From contig CAYMCQ010000040.1 of the NCBI GenBank assembly GCA_964389025.1, positions 1-35,086 on the forward strand: a stretch of DNA of 35,086 bases, written 5' to 3'. Made by a program: the position numbers and the translations under genes. This document shows positions 22,108 to 29,960 of this stretch, one piece after another. The stretch is from CAYMCQ01 sp964389025 (GTDB lineage Bacteria; Verrucomicrobiota; Verrucomicrobiia; Limisphaerales; CAYMCQ01). The notes below the pieces were generated by a model. That model saw only the letters and a program-made list of their open reading frames with translations, was not told where the DNA came from and ran no database searches. The first letter of the stretch is position 1, and every line of letters starts with the position of its first letter.

Positions 22108-23479
22108 TGATGACGCTCACGGCTTTTTGATTGAACCCTTTGAAGCCGCCGTGTCGCTGCAAATTTTCCAGATGACTGCCAATCGCGCCACCCTTGATGA
22201 ACAGCTCGAACTGTTCGCGCGAGATCAATTTTTTTGCGAGCAACCGTTCGGCGCGCGCGCGGATCACCGGCCAGCGCTCGCCTTCGGTGAATGCCTGACG
22301 CAAGAATTGAAAATCGGAAAACGGTTTCATCGTGGTCACGCCCTGCTCCTTCAACTGGTCGCGCAACGGGTCGAATTCAAACCGCGCTTCGAGATGATGC
22401 ATCCCGGCTTGCAGAAAACTTTCTCCGTGCAGGCCCGTCCACAAGCCAACTGTGCCGAGTTTCGGCGCGGCAGGCAGTCTCTGGCTTGAAAAATCCATCT
22501 CCGTCTCGTCCGGCATCAAATCCACGTCCGCGAAAACCGTGATGCCGGTGATGGGCTGCTCGGAAATCTGCGCGCCCCAGCCCGCTTCCGCGCCGGCGTA
22601 ATAACGCTCGCGCTTCTCAAAGCCAAGCCGCAGCAGGAAATTGTTCAGGTCAACGAAATGCTCGCGCGAGCAGCGGAACGTGTGGTGGTCGTGATTTCCC
22701 CAGCCGAGGCCAAGTCTGTCCTGTCGCAATTTTTGAATCCGGCCAGCGCGATTCCGGCTCTCCCAATACGCGCGCTCCGTCTCAAAAAAGAACTGGCAGG
22801 CGGTGTCTCGTCCAACAAGTCCCGTCGCCTCATCAAGAATTGTGTTCGCCACGGCAAAAGCTTCCGCGTCGTCGGCAAGTCCTCGTGGCCGCGTGCGGAA
22901 AAGCTCCTTCGCGCGGATGATCTTTTTCAATTCCTCGCCCGACAGCGGCGCGGAAACGAACCCTCGATACGCGCGCCGCTCAACTGCTTCAAGTATCGTT
23001 CCATTTTCTTCCGCGACGGCGACACGCCGATATTGCGAGAATGGCTCGCCTTCGATTGGCGTTCGCAAATTGTGTGCGGCCACAAAATCCGCCACGAACT
23101 CAGGCCGCAGCGCGATGACAGATGGATTTTCTTTTCCACCGGCGCGAAACAGAACTCGCGGCAGCGTCGCGCGTGGATGGTGCAATGCAACCTCGCCATT
23201 TCGCGTATCGACAGCTTCGCGCACGAAGCCGACTTCTTTCAGCGCGCTCTCATCTTTCGGCGACAACACGAGGTGATCAACCCATTCAAAAAAGTCCGTG
23301 CCGCTTTCAGCGAGCATCCGCTCCGCGAGATTTCTGGCGAAGGAATTTTTTCCGAGAAACTGGCCGATGCGTTCGCGCAGAAAATTTTCCGCGTCATAAG
23401 CCAGCGGCCAGTCGAAACATTTCGGTTCAGATCGGCATGACGTTATCGTCGTCGTGGAATCTTTGTGAATGGCGCTCAT
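22055..23479 (-). CDS. Unrecognised protein, possibly a metal-binding VOC-type enzyme
   Basis: A 474-residue soluble protein. I do not recognise the family. Histidine-rich motifs stand out: WVDHLVLSPKDESAL near the N-terminus, GWGNHDHHTFRCSREHFVDL and AGMHHLEARFEFDPLRDQL in the second half, the last two spaced like metal ligands in vicinal-oxygen-chelate dioxygenases. A DUF1338/HglS identity was considered and rejected because its HINHLTPR motif is absent. No signal peptide is seen. The 3' end lies 10 bp from the integron cassette's right-hand site; the C-terminus (TDPRKQHFQGPVAA) could have been altered by the cassette event. Confidence 0.7.
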   Translation of the reverse strand: MSAIHKDSTTTITSCRSEPKCFDWPLAYDAENFLRERIGQFLGKNSFARNLAERMLAESGTDFFEWVDHLVLSPKDESALKEVGFVREAVDTRNGEVALHHPRATLPRVLFRAGGKENPSVIALRPEFVADFVAAHNLRTPIEGEPFSQYRRVAVAEENGTILEAVERRAYRGFVSAPLSGEELKKIIRAKELFRTRPRGLADDAEAFAVANTILDEATGLVGRDTACQFFFETERAYWESRNRAGRIQKLRQDRLGLGWGNHDHHTFRCSREHFVDLNNFLLRLGFEKRERYYAGAEAGWGAQISEQPITGITVFADVDLMPDETEMDFSSQRLPAAPKLGTVGLWTGLHGESFLQAGMHHLEARFEFDPLRDQLKEQGVTTMKPFSDFQFLRQAFTEGERWPVIRARAERLLAKKLISREQFELFIKGGAIGSHLENLQRHGGFKGFNQKAVSVIITATDPRKQHFQGPVAA

Positions 23480-23581
23480 AATCGCACGAGCAAAGTAATT
23501 TTTGGCGCAACAGGAATCAATGGCGGAATTTGCGATGCAAAACTACTTGGGATTTTCCGGGGTATGGGTAAATTATGACAG

Positions 23582-23746
23582 ATGCGCTCGGACTTCTCTG
23601 AGTTTATGCATGATGTATGGCAACGCAGGCCGATCATCATTGTCCTGCTTGTTGTCGGACTGGTGATTTTTGTTCTCTTCAGCATTGATACCTATCGGCA
23701 TCGGAAACGAAGAAAGCAACGCCAGCAGCAGAAGCGACTCCATTGA
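23582..23746 (+). CDS. Small single-pass membrane peptide
   Basis: A 54-codon frame: MRSDFSEFMHDVWQRRP, then a hydrophobic helix IIIVLLVVGLVIFVLFSI and a strongly basic tail (RHRKRRKQRQQQKRLH). A stop codon lies two codons before the ATG. The layout (short acidic N-terminus, helix, basic tail) is that of a real small membrane protein, similar in shape to DUF5989-type peptides, but I cannot name it. It stands 86 bp before the peroxidase gene. Confidence 0.55.
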   Translation: MRSDFSEFMHDVWQRRPIIIVLLVVGLVIFVLFSIDTYRHRKRRKQRQQQKRLH

Positions 23747-23831
23747 TTTCGTCGAATCAGGCTTTCTGTTTGAGCGCACATTTTATCCTGCGACGATTGA
23801 CAACGCATCCGCTCTTGTTAATCATCGTGCC

Positions 23832-24377
23832 ATGAAAACATTCGCGTTTCTCGTTGCATTGCCTCTTATGACCACAATTGCTCTTGGAGCCGATTCGGTT
23901 TACGACATCAAAGTCAAAGACATTGACGGCAAGGACACTTCGCTCAACGCCTACAAGGGCAAAGTCCTGCTTGTCGTGAACGTCGCCTCGAAATGCGGCC
24001 TTACCCCGCAATACAAAACGCTCGAAGCCGCCCAACAGAAATACAAGGACAAAGGCTTCACTGTGCTCGGCTTCCCGTGCAACCAATTTCTAGGCCAGGA
24101 ACCCGGCACCAATGAAGAAATCAAGCAGTTCTGTTCATCCAAGTATAATGTCACCTTCCCGCTCTTCGACAAAATTGACGTGAACGGCGCGAAACGCCAT
24201 CCGCTTTACGTTGCGCTTGCGGGCAAAGACTCTCCGTTTCCGGGCGACATTAAATGGAACTTCGGAAAATTTCTAATTGGCCGCGACGGAAAAATCCTGA
24301 AGCGCTTCGAGCCGAAAATCACGCCGGATTCAAAAGACGTGACGGAAGCCATTGAAGCGGCGCTGGCGGCGAAATGA
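23832..24377 (+). CDS. Exported glutathione peroxidase-family protein
   Basis: A peroxidase of 181 residues from the ATG at 23832, which gives a signal peptide (MKTFAFLVALPLMTTIALGA). The catalytic Cys55 is in NVASKCGLTPQY, Gln85 in FPCNQFLGQEPG and Trp142 in KWNFGKFLI, the family triad. It is the cysteine (not selenocysteine) form, usually reduced by thioredoxin, and should remove peroxides in the periplasm. A longer frame upstream covers the small membrane peptide in another phase and is unlikely. A MITE-like element follows 36 bp after the stop. Confidence 0.93.
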   Translation: MKTFAFLVALPLMTTIALGADSVYDIKVKDIDGKDTSLNAYKGKVLLVVNVASKCGLTPQYKTLEAAQQKYKDKGFTVLGFPCNQFLGQEPGTNEEIKQFCSSKYNVTFPLFDKIDVNGAKRHPLYVALAGKDSPFPGDIKWNFGKFLIGRDGKILKRFEPKITPDSKDVTEAIEAALAAK

Positions 24378-24412
24378 GAGTTGGCTGGGCTGCTGCTCGC
24401 GCCAAATTTTCC

Positions 24413-24610
24413 AGGGCGTGTTTCCAAAATCAGATGGGTGGCACAGGCCTCTGGCCTGTTGTTTCGGGCGTCCCGCCCGAAACTGTTGCGAGATGTTCGC
24501 CTGCTTTGGTTTCAACGGACAATCAGCAGCGGACGACTTCTGACAAAATCCGGCGGGACGCCGGATTTGACGGGCGAGACGCCCGTGCCACCATTTTGAA
24601 AACACGCCCT
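24413..24610. mobile_element. MITE-like element with 18-bp terminal inverted repeats
   Basis: AGGGCGTGTTTCCAAAAT at the left end and ATTTTGAAAACACGCCCT at the right end are inverted repeats with one mismatch. Inside lie nested palindromes: GGTGGCAC...GTGCCACC, GGCCTCTGGCC, TTTCGGGCGTCCCGCCCGAAA and AATCCGGCGGGACGCCGGATT. There is no coding capacity. No clear target-site duplication is seen. It occupies most of the gap between the peroxidase gene and the response-regulator pair. Confidence 0.65.
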
Positions 24611-24616
24611 AAGACT

Positions 24617-24859
24617 TCAGCACGGTTGGTGGCCCCAATCATTTTCCTTCAAATCTTTTTCGTAAAGCGCCATCTGTTCTTCGGGAGTCAGTTTGTTTGC
24701 GGTTTCCTGCTCGCCCGTGACGGGAGCGTGCGGCGACGATTGAGACAACAAACCCGGCAGGGACGCGCTGCGGTGCGGCCGGGCCGACCCGCAGGTCGGC
24801 TCTACCGACTTTGATTCCGACGGCAATTCCTTCCTCGGTTGTTTCTCCTGCCCGCTCAT
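24617..24859 (-). CDS. Small protein coupled to a response regulator, with a repeat inside
   Basis: An 80-residue frame whose ATG overlaps the stop of the response regulator (ATGA), implying coupled translation. The C-terminal part (ANKLTPEEQMALYEKDLKEN, then DWGHQPC) looks like a conserved acidic helix with a Cys at the end. The middle (GSARPHRSASLPGLLSQ) is encoded by a family D palindromic repeat at 24756-24807 and is likely an insertion. The function is unknown; position suggests a link to the regulator. Confidence 0.55.
   Translation of the reverse strand: MSGQEKQPRKELPSESKSVEPTCGSARPHRSASLPGLLSQSSPHAPVTGEQETANKLTPEEQMALYEKDLKENDWGHQPC
24756..24807. repeat. Family D palindromic repeat inside the small gene
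   Basis: GGCAGGGACGCGCTGCGGTG followed by GCCGACCCGCAGGTCGGC and TCTACCG. It is related to the element in the thrC leader. The second half is a perfect hairpin (GCCGACC/GGTCGGC). Confidence 0.65.
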
Positions 24860-25242
24860 GGCGCGCGAAGGAACCCGGCGACTTGATTCGGAAACTCGCG
24901 CGCGTCAATCGGCTTCGTGATGTAACCGACGCATCCCGCCTTGCGCGCCGCAGCGCGACTCTCCGGCGAGTCAAACCCCGTGACGGCAACAATTGGAATG
25001 TGTCGCGTGTCCTCGTGAGACTTCAATTCTCGGACCAGTTCGAGCCCGTCAATGATCGGCATCCGGATATCCGTCAGCACGATGTCCGCGCCCGCGCGCA
25101 CCATCGCGCAGATCGCGGCGAACGCGTGCTCGGCCTCCAGCACTTCATATCCGGCATCCTTCAAGGTGGCGCTGATCACTTCCCGCACGTCAGCGTCATC
25201 CTCGACAACAAGAATTTTTTTCGTGGTTGCAGATTTACTCAT
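24856..25242 (-). CDS. Single-domain response regulator (CheY-like)
   Basis: A 128-residue receiver domain with no output domain. Acidic residues E14-D16 (VVEDDAD), phosphoacceptor D58 in DIVLTDIRMP, T88 in AVTGF and K110 in YITKPID are all in place. It is therefore competent for phosphorelay and would act through protein-protein contact. The ATG at 25242 (MSKSATTKK) is preferred over an upstream GTG. No histidine kinase is adjacent. It is coupled to the 80-residue gene downstream. Confidence 0.93.
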   Translation of the reverse strand: MSKSATTKKILVVEDDADVREVISATLKDAGYEVLEAEHAFAAICAMVRAGADIVLTDIRMPIIDGLELVRELKSHEDTRHIPIVAVTGFDSPESRAAARKAGCVGYITKPIDAREFPNQVAGFLRAP

Positions 25243-25318
25243 AATTGGTTTGCACATCGTCACCCCGCAACGCGAATGCCGTCAATGCGATAATGCGAGC
25301 CATATCATTGCGACAAAA

Positions 25319-27286
25319 TCATTCCACTCCCGCCAACTTTTCAAAACTTTCCTCAATGAACGTCGTGCCCTGGATGCGCGCGAGTTTGGCGTAAAGTCCG
25401 TTCAACGCCATCAACTCATCGTGCGCGCCGCGCTCGACGATCTGGCCGTGGCGCAGCACGAGAATCTGGTCCGCGCCGCGAATGGTGCTGAGGCGATGCG
25501 CGATGACGAAGCTGGTGCGGTTGGCCATGAGCCGTTCGAGCGCCTGCTGGATCAACTTTTCCGTCGCGGTGTCCACGCTCGCGGTGGCTTCGTCGAGGAT
25601 GAGGATCGGCGCGTTCTTCAACAGCGCGCGGGCGATGCTCACGCGCTGCTTTTCGCCAACGCTCAATTTCACGCCGCGCTCGCCGACGCGCGAATCGTAG
25701 CCGTCCGGCAGTTTCGCGATGAAGTCGTGGCAATTCGCCGCGCGCGCGGCGGCGATGAGTTCGTCGTCGGTCGCGTTGAGCCGCCCATACAAAATGTTTT
25801 CGCGGACCGTGCCGTTGAACAGAAACGCTTCCTGACTGACTACGCTGATTTGGTCGCGGAGCGAGCCGAGCGAAATACTGGCGATGTCCTGTCCGTCAAT
25901 CAGGATGCGGCCCTGCGTGGCTTCGTAAAACGCGGGCAGCAGATTGACGAGCGTGGATTTTCCCGCGCCAGTCGGCCCGACGAGCGCAATCATTTCACCG
26001 GGTGCGGCGTGCAAGGAAATGTTTCGCAGGACATAACGAACTTCAGGCTCGTTGCCGGTCGCCGCGATAGCGTCTTGGACTGCGGCAGTCCTCTGCCGCT
26101 CTTGAGGCGTGGACGATGCGAAAGCGCCAGAGGGCTGGCGCAGTCCAAAACCTGGCGGCTCTCCGGATGATTCATTGACTACTCTGCTGTAATTGAAACC
26201 AACATTGTCATAAACGACATCGCCGCGAATCGGAGTTTGCAATTTGCCACGACGGTCGGCGCGTTCTTCCAAAGTGTCCAAAATATCGAACACTCGCGCA
26301 GCAGCGGCGCGGGCGGATTGAAGCATTTGATTCAAGCCGTGCAACCGGCCAATCGGTTCGTAGAAAAACATTCCAGCATAGAGCAGGAACGCGACGAGTT
26401 CGCCGACTTCCATTTTGCCTTTCATCACCTGCCCGCCGCCGATCCAAAGAACGAGACCGATGCCTAGCGCGCCGATGAATTGCATCGCCGGCCCGTAAAT
26501 CGCCCAGGCGCGCATGACGACAAGCGTCCCGCGCCGCAATTCGTCCGCGCGTTGGGCGAATCGCTCGTCCTCGTGCGGCTGGCGACCGAAGGCCTTGATC
26601 TGGCGGATGCCCTGAAGATTGTCCATGAGCAGCGCGTTCATTGCGCTCGCCGCTTCACGCTGGACGCGATAACGCTTGTGCGCCGTGAGCGTATACCAAA
26701 GCGCGCCGACGACGAGAAACGGCAGCGGAATGAGCGACATCGTCGCCAGCACCGGACTCGAAATGAACATGAAGACCAGTGCGCCGATGATGCTGAGGAC
26801 CGCGACCGTGCCTTGCTCGACGCCGTCAATGAGCAGGCGCTCGACATTGTTCACGTCTTCAATGATGCGCGTCATGAGGTCGCCGGACGCGCGCTGGTCG
26901 AACCACGGCACGGGCAGCCGTTGCAGCCGCGCGTAAACGTCCCGCCGCATGTCGTAGATTACATTTTGTTCGAGACGATTGTTGATGCGAATGCGAAAGC
27001 CGTTGAACAATTCACGCATCAGAAATGTTCCTATGAGTCCGATCGCAGCGGGCACAAGCCATTGATGTCGCTGCGCGCGAATCACGTCGTCAATGATGAC
27101 GCGCGTCAATGCGGGGAAAAGAAAACCGAACGCGAGCGAAAGCACCGCGCAACCGACTGTGCCAACGGCCAGCCATTTGTATGGCTTCAGATAAACCGCG
27201 ACACGTCGGACGACTTCGCCAGTTGCGCGCGGTCGCGAGCGAAACGTCGGGTCAGTGTGAGCGCCGTAGCCGGGGTGGGAAGACAT
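25319..27286 (-). CDS. ABC exporter, MsbA/multidrug type, with in-frame repeat insertion
   Basis: A half-transporter of 655 residues from MSSHPGYGAH: six membrane helices in the first 330 residues, then the ATPase with GPTGAGKST, SQEAFLF, LSVGEKQRVSIARALL and ILILDEATASVD, plus the switch IAHRLSTI. It probably flips lipids or exports hydrophobic compounds. Residues about 376-405 (PGFGLRQPSGAF ... RQRTAAVQDAI) are a translated family B repeat placed between the first beta strands of the ATPase (NVGFNYSRVV and VRYVLRNISL), a surface loop. An in-frame start upstream would add about 20 repeat-encoded residues and was rejected. Confidence 0.95.
   Translation of the reverse strand: MSSHPGYGAHTDPTFRSRPRATGEVVRRVAVYLKPYKWLAVGTVGCAVLSLAFGFLFPALTRVIIDDVIRAQRHQWLVPAAIGLIGTFLMRELFNGFRIRINNRLEQNVIYDMRRDVYARLQRLPVPWFDQRASGDLMTRIIEDVNNVERLLIDGVEQGTVAVLSIIGALVFMFISSPVLATMSLIPLPFLVVGALWYTLTAHKRYRVQREAASAMNALLMDNLQGIRQIKAFGRQPHEDERFAQRADELRRGTLVVMRAWAIYGPAMQFIGALGIGLVLWIGGGQVMKGKMEVGELVAFLLYAGMFFYEPIGRLHGLNQMLQSARAAAARVFDILDTLEERADRRGKLQTPIRGDVVYDNVGFNYSRVVNESSGEPPGFGLRQPSGAFASSTPQERQRTAAVQDAIAATGNEPEVRYVLRNISLHAAPGEMIALVGPTGAGKSTLVNLLPAFYEATQGRILIDGQDIASISLGSLRDQISVVSQEAFLFNGTVRENILYGRLNATDDELIAAARAANCHDFIAKLPDGYDSRVGERGVKLSVGEKQRVSIARALLKNAPILILDEATASVDTATEKLIQQALERLMANRTSFVIAHRLSTIRGADQILVLRHGQIVERGAHDELMALNGLYAKLARIQGTTFIEESFEKLAGVE
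26070..26158. repeat. Family B palindromic repeat inside the ABC exporter gene
   Basis: GCGTCTTGGACTGCGGCAGT ... GCGCAGTCCAAAACCTGGCG; arms of about 28 bp pair with few mismatches around a variable tip. It is translated in the same frame as the glnE copy. Confidence 0.9.
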
Positions 27287-27288
27287 GT

Positions 27289-27322
27289 TAAGTGCGAAGT
27301 GTGAATTATGAAGGGCGAAGTA
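27289..27322. repeat. Low-complexity repeat before the ABC exporter
   Basis: TTAAGTGCGAAGTGTGAATT then ATGAAGGGCGAAG. It resembles GAAGGATGAAGGATGAAA at 28798-28818 and the mirrored TTCATAATTCATCCTTCATA at 28851-28870. It lies right upstream of the exporter gene. Confidence 0.5.
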
Positions 27323-27455
27323 ATAAATCCACCATCGCTTTGGCAAATGGCGCGAGGTCGCGGGGAGTGCGGCTTGAAATCAGATTGCCGTCAACGGACG
27401 TGAGCAAAGTCTTTTGCATGGGATAGAATTCTCCAAAAGCGGGGGCGCGACAAGT
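27306..27455 (-). pseudogene. Remnant of a DJ-1/PfpI-family protein (C-terminal end)
   Basis: The minus strand encodes GEFYPMQKTLLTSVDGNLIS followed by SRTPRDLAPFAKAMVDLLLRPS and a stop. This is the C-terminal strand-helix signature of DJ-1/PfpI (type 1 glutamine amidotransferase-like) proteins (DGNLI-S-SR-P-DL). Upstream the frame is closed after about 50 codons by a TGA and no start or catalytic cysteine region remains, so it is a decayed or truncated gene. The family assignment rests on this short motif only. Confidence 0.5.
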
Positions 27456-27788
27456 CTTTCACGCCCTCCGGCGTAACTCTTTACCCTTTCTCCCCGCTCC
27501 CAGAACTGTCAAACTTCGGGAGTCCTCTGGTAGAGCGGGAGGGTTTATTTGCGATTAAGAAGGAATTGCAGGTGCTGAAATATTTCTCGCCTTAACACCG
27601 GTGAAGGTTTACGGCTTCAAGGAAGCGCGAGCGGTGCTAGTCGTTCCCCGTGGCGTAAAGTTGAAGATTCAATAAGAATAACAAAAAACGTTGCGAATCG
27701 CGCTCCTCTTTGGCTTCATTTGCCTGCCAACGTCGGCAAATTTAGGTGCGGGCGACCGGAGTTGTGCCAGATTGGGAAGAATTGTTTT
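27456..27788. other. Non-coding/decayed stretch
   Basis: No intact gene is seen. It holds a GC-rich hairpin candidate (CCCGCTC...GAGCGGG, about 27495-27538). It also holds an open stretch at about 27563-27675 with a protein-like ending (ALTPVKVYGFKEARAVLVVP, RGVKLKIQ, stop) that lacks a start and may be another gene remnant. A small inverted repeat TTTGCC/GGCAAA lies near 27719-27741, before acyP. Confidence 0.4.
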
Positions 27789-28067
27789 ATGAACCGACAT
27801 CGAGTTCAGGTTTTTTATTCGGGTCACGTGCAGGGCGTCGGGTTTCGTTACACGGTGAAATCGGTCGCGCGCGGATTTGACATGACGGGGACAGTCAGGA
27901 ATTTGACCGATGGCCGCGTTGAACTCGTGGCCGAAGGCACGAAAGAAGAACTGGAAGCTTTCCAACAAGCGATTCGCGAGTCGGAAGTGGGAAGTTTTAT
28001 TCGCGGCGAAAAATCAAGCTGGCATCCGGCGAGCGGCGGGTTGCGAGGATTTGAAATTGTAAGGTAA
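27789..28067 (+). CDS. acyP: Acylphosphatase
   Basis: A 92-residue enzyme that hydrolyses acyl phosphates. The signature GHVQGVGFR (Arg20) and GTVRNLTDGRVELVAEG (Asn38) carry the catalytic Arg and Asn. The length is typical. The ATG at 27789 (MNRHRVQVFYSG) begins the domain. It is 5 bp upstream of the metallophosphoesterase gene, suggesting cotranscription. Confidence 0.95.
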   Translation: MNRHRVQVFYSGHVQGVGFRYTVKSVARGFDMTGTVRNLTDGRVELVAEGTKEELEAFQQAIRESEVGSFIRGEKSSWHPASGGLRGFEIVR

Positions 28068-28072
28068 CACGA

Positions 28073-28795
28073 ATGAAGTTTGCGATCTTAGCGGACATAC
28101 ATGGGAATTGGGAGGCGTTTCAAGTGGTTTTGGAGGACACCAAAGCGCAGAAATGCACCCACTACGCCTGCCTCGGCGACGTTGTGGGCTACAACGCCAA
28201 TCCAAAGGAATGTCTCGACGTCGTCCGCAGCATGGGAATGCCGTGCGTGAAAGGAAACCACGATGAATACTGCTCCACGGACAATGCCCTTGATGGATTC
28301 AATCCCGCCGCAGCCGAAGCCGTGAACTGGACGCGCAAACAGCTCACAGAAGACGACTTCGCGTGGCTGCGCGATTTGAAATACATCAAGATGGTCACGA
28401 GTTTCTCCATGGTCCACGCCACGCTGGACGCGCCGCAACGCTGGGGTTACGTCTTCAACAAACTCGATGCGGCGGCCAGTTTCACTTACCAAAACACGGC
28501 GGTTTGCTTCTTCGGACACACGCACGTGCCGGTCGCGTTTGTGAAGGACACAGTCGTTCGCGGTGGAACTTATTCCAAATTCAAAGTTGAGCCCGGCAAA
28601 AAATATTTCGTCAACGTCGGTGCCGTCGGCCAGCCGCGCGACAACAATCCAAAAGCCGCTTACGTGATTTACGACATGGACGAAGGCACCATTGAATTGC
28701 GCCGGCTCGATTACGACATTCCCGGCGCGCAGAAAAAAATTCTCGACGCTGGATTGCCTCCGAGGCTGGCGGAACGGCTTGCTTTCGGAAGGTAG
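28073..28795 (+). CDS. Metallophosphoesterase (YfcE/MJ0936-like)
   Basis: A 240-residue calcineurin-like phosphoesterase. The metal ligands appear in order: D8 and H10 (ILADIHGN), GDVVGYN, GNHDE, VHATLD and GHTHVP. Family members cleave phosphodiesters of small molecules; the substrate is unknown. It follows acyP by 5 bp and precedes the GT9 gene. Confidence 0.93.
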   Translation: MKFAILADIHGNWEAFQVVLEDTKAQKCTHYACLGDVVGYNANPKECLDVVRSMGMPCVKGNHDEYCSTDNALDGFNPAAAEAVNWTRKQLTEDDFAWLRDLKYIKMVTSFSMVHATLDAPQRWGYVFNKLDAAASFTYQNTAVCFFGHTHVPVAFVKDTVVRGGTYSKFKVEPGKKYFVNVGAVGQPRDNNPKAAYVIYDMDEGTIELRRLDYDIPGAQKKILDAGLPPRLAERLAFGR

Positions 28796-28797
28796 AA

Positions 28798-28872
28798 GTG
28801 TGAAGGATGAAGGATGAAATGAAAACAGCGCGCCGCTGTGAATTTTTGCCTTCATAATTCATCCTTCATACT
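28798..28872. repeat. Low-complexity inverted repeat before the GT9 gene
   Basis: GTGAAGGATGAAGGATGAAA on the left and TTCATAATTCATCCTTCATA on the right mirror each other, with GCGCGCCGC in between. It fills the gap between the phosphoesterase and GT9 genes. Confidence 0.7.
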
Positions 28873-28873
28873 T

Positions 28874-29902
28874 TTGAAAATCCTCATCCTCAAACCCAGT
28901 TCGCTTGGTGACGTGGTGCAGGCGTTGCCGGTGCTTCGCCTCATCAAAGCGCACAAACCGGACGCCGGGATTTTCTGGTGGATTGATGCGCGGCTTGCGC
29001 CGCTTCTTGAGGACGATCCTGACCTTTCCGGGATCATTCGCTTCGAGCGAAACAACTGGGGTTTGCTTCGGCGCTGGCTGGACCTGTGGCGGCAAATCCG
29101 CTGGGTGCGCGCGCAAAAATTCGATTGGGTGATTGACTTGCAAAGCCTTGCCCGCAGCGGCGCATTCGGCTGGCTGGCGAACGGAAAACTTTTTGTCGGG
29201 CTTGATGAATCGCGGGAAGGCGCGCGAGGTTACTACGACATTGCTGTCCCGCGCCGCTCGATTCACACGCACGCGGTGGATTGGTATTTGGACGTGCTGC
29301 GCGCGTTGAACGCGCCTGTGCATGAGAATTTCAACTGGCTGCCCGAGAAACCGGCGGTCGCCGAAACCGTCCGCAAGAAATTGAATTTTGACAACGCCCC
29401 ATTCATCGCAATTCAGCCCGGCGCACGCTGGCTCAACAAACGATGGCCGGTGGAATATTTCGCGGATCTTATCCGGCAGCTTGGCGCAAATCGTCCCGAA
29501 CTTCGTTTCGCGATTTTAGGCGGCGCTGAAGATTCATCTCTGGGAAATATTGTTGCGAATGCTTTGCCCGAGCGCTGCGTTGATTTGACTGGAAAAATCT
29601 CCCTGCCGGAAATGGTCGAATGCATCCGCCAAAGTGTCTTGATGGTCACGAACGACACCGGGCCTATGCACGTCGCGGCCGCGTTGCGCCAGCCGGTCGT
29701 GGCGTTGTTCGGCCCGACGGAGCCGCGCCGCACCGGCCCTTACGGCCAGATCGGACAGGCGCTGCAACTCCAGCTTCCGTGCGCGCCGTGCATGAAGCCG
29801 GCTTGCTCTTATTTCAAACCGTTCGAGTGTCTTCGTGCCATTTCGCCGGCGGTTGCTCTGGCCGAGGTTGAAAAGCGTTTGCCTTCGTCGAGCGGCCGAT
29901 AA
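28874..29902 (+). CDS. Family 9 glycosyltransferase (LPS heptosyltransferase-like)
   Basis: A GT-B transferase of about 342 residues. The N-terminal KILILKPSSLGDVVQALPVL is the GT9 acceptor-domain start, and NDTGPMHVAAALRQPVVALF plus GPTEPRRTGPYG form the nucleotide-sugar site. PGARWLNKRWPVEYFADLI links the domains. It should add a heptose or another sugar to the LPS core or a related glycolipid. The start is uncertain: a TTG at 28874 gives the normal family N-terminus, while a GTG at 28838 would add 12 repeat-encoded residues. A CxPC-like motif (CAPCMKPAC) near the C-terminus is common in WaaF-type members. Confidence 0.9.
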   Translation: MKILILKPSSLGDVVQALPVLRLIKAHKPDAGIFWWIDARLAPLLEDDPDLSGIIRFERNNWGLLRRWLDLWRQIRWVRAQKFDWVIDLQSLARSGAFGWLANGKLFVGLDESREGARGYYDIAVPRRSIHTHAVDWYLDVLRALNAPVHENFNWLPEKPAVAETVRKKLNFDNAPFIAIQPGARWLNKRWPVEYFADLIRQLGANRPELRFAILGGAEDSSLGNIVANALPERCVDLTGKISLPEMVECIRQSVLMVTNDTGPMHVAAALRQPVVALFGPTEPRRTGPYGQIGQALQLQLPCAPCMKPACSYFKPFECLRAISPAVALAEVEKRLPSSSGR

Positions 29903-29960
29903 TGGGTTGTTCCCGCACTTTGTGCGTGCTTTTCGCCGAAATGTTCTTTAACTGTGTCTC

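Noticed and set aside
22055..23479. DUF1338/HglS-like 2-oxoadipate dioxygenase
   Set aside because: The length is similar but the HINHLTPR-type motif and overall order are absent; only a general VOC-like histidine pattern is seen.
23670..23831. Longer peroxidase N-terminus (start at 23670)
   Set aside because: It overlaps the small membrane peptide in another frame and would bury the signal peptide; the ATG at 23832 fits an exported protein.
27284..27346. Extended start of the ABC exporter (27346)
   Set aside because: The extension is encoded by a low-complexity repeat with ALHNSHFAL-like sequence; the normal start is at 27286.
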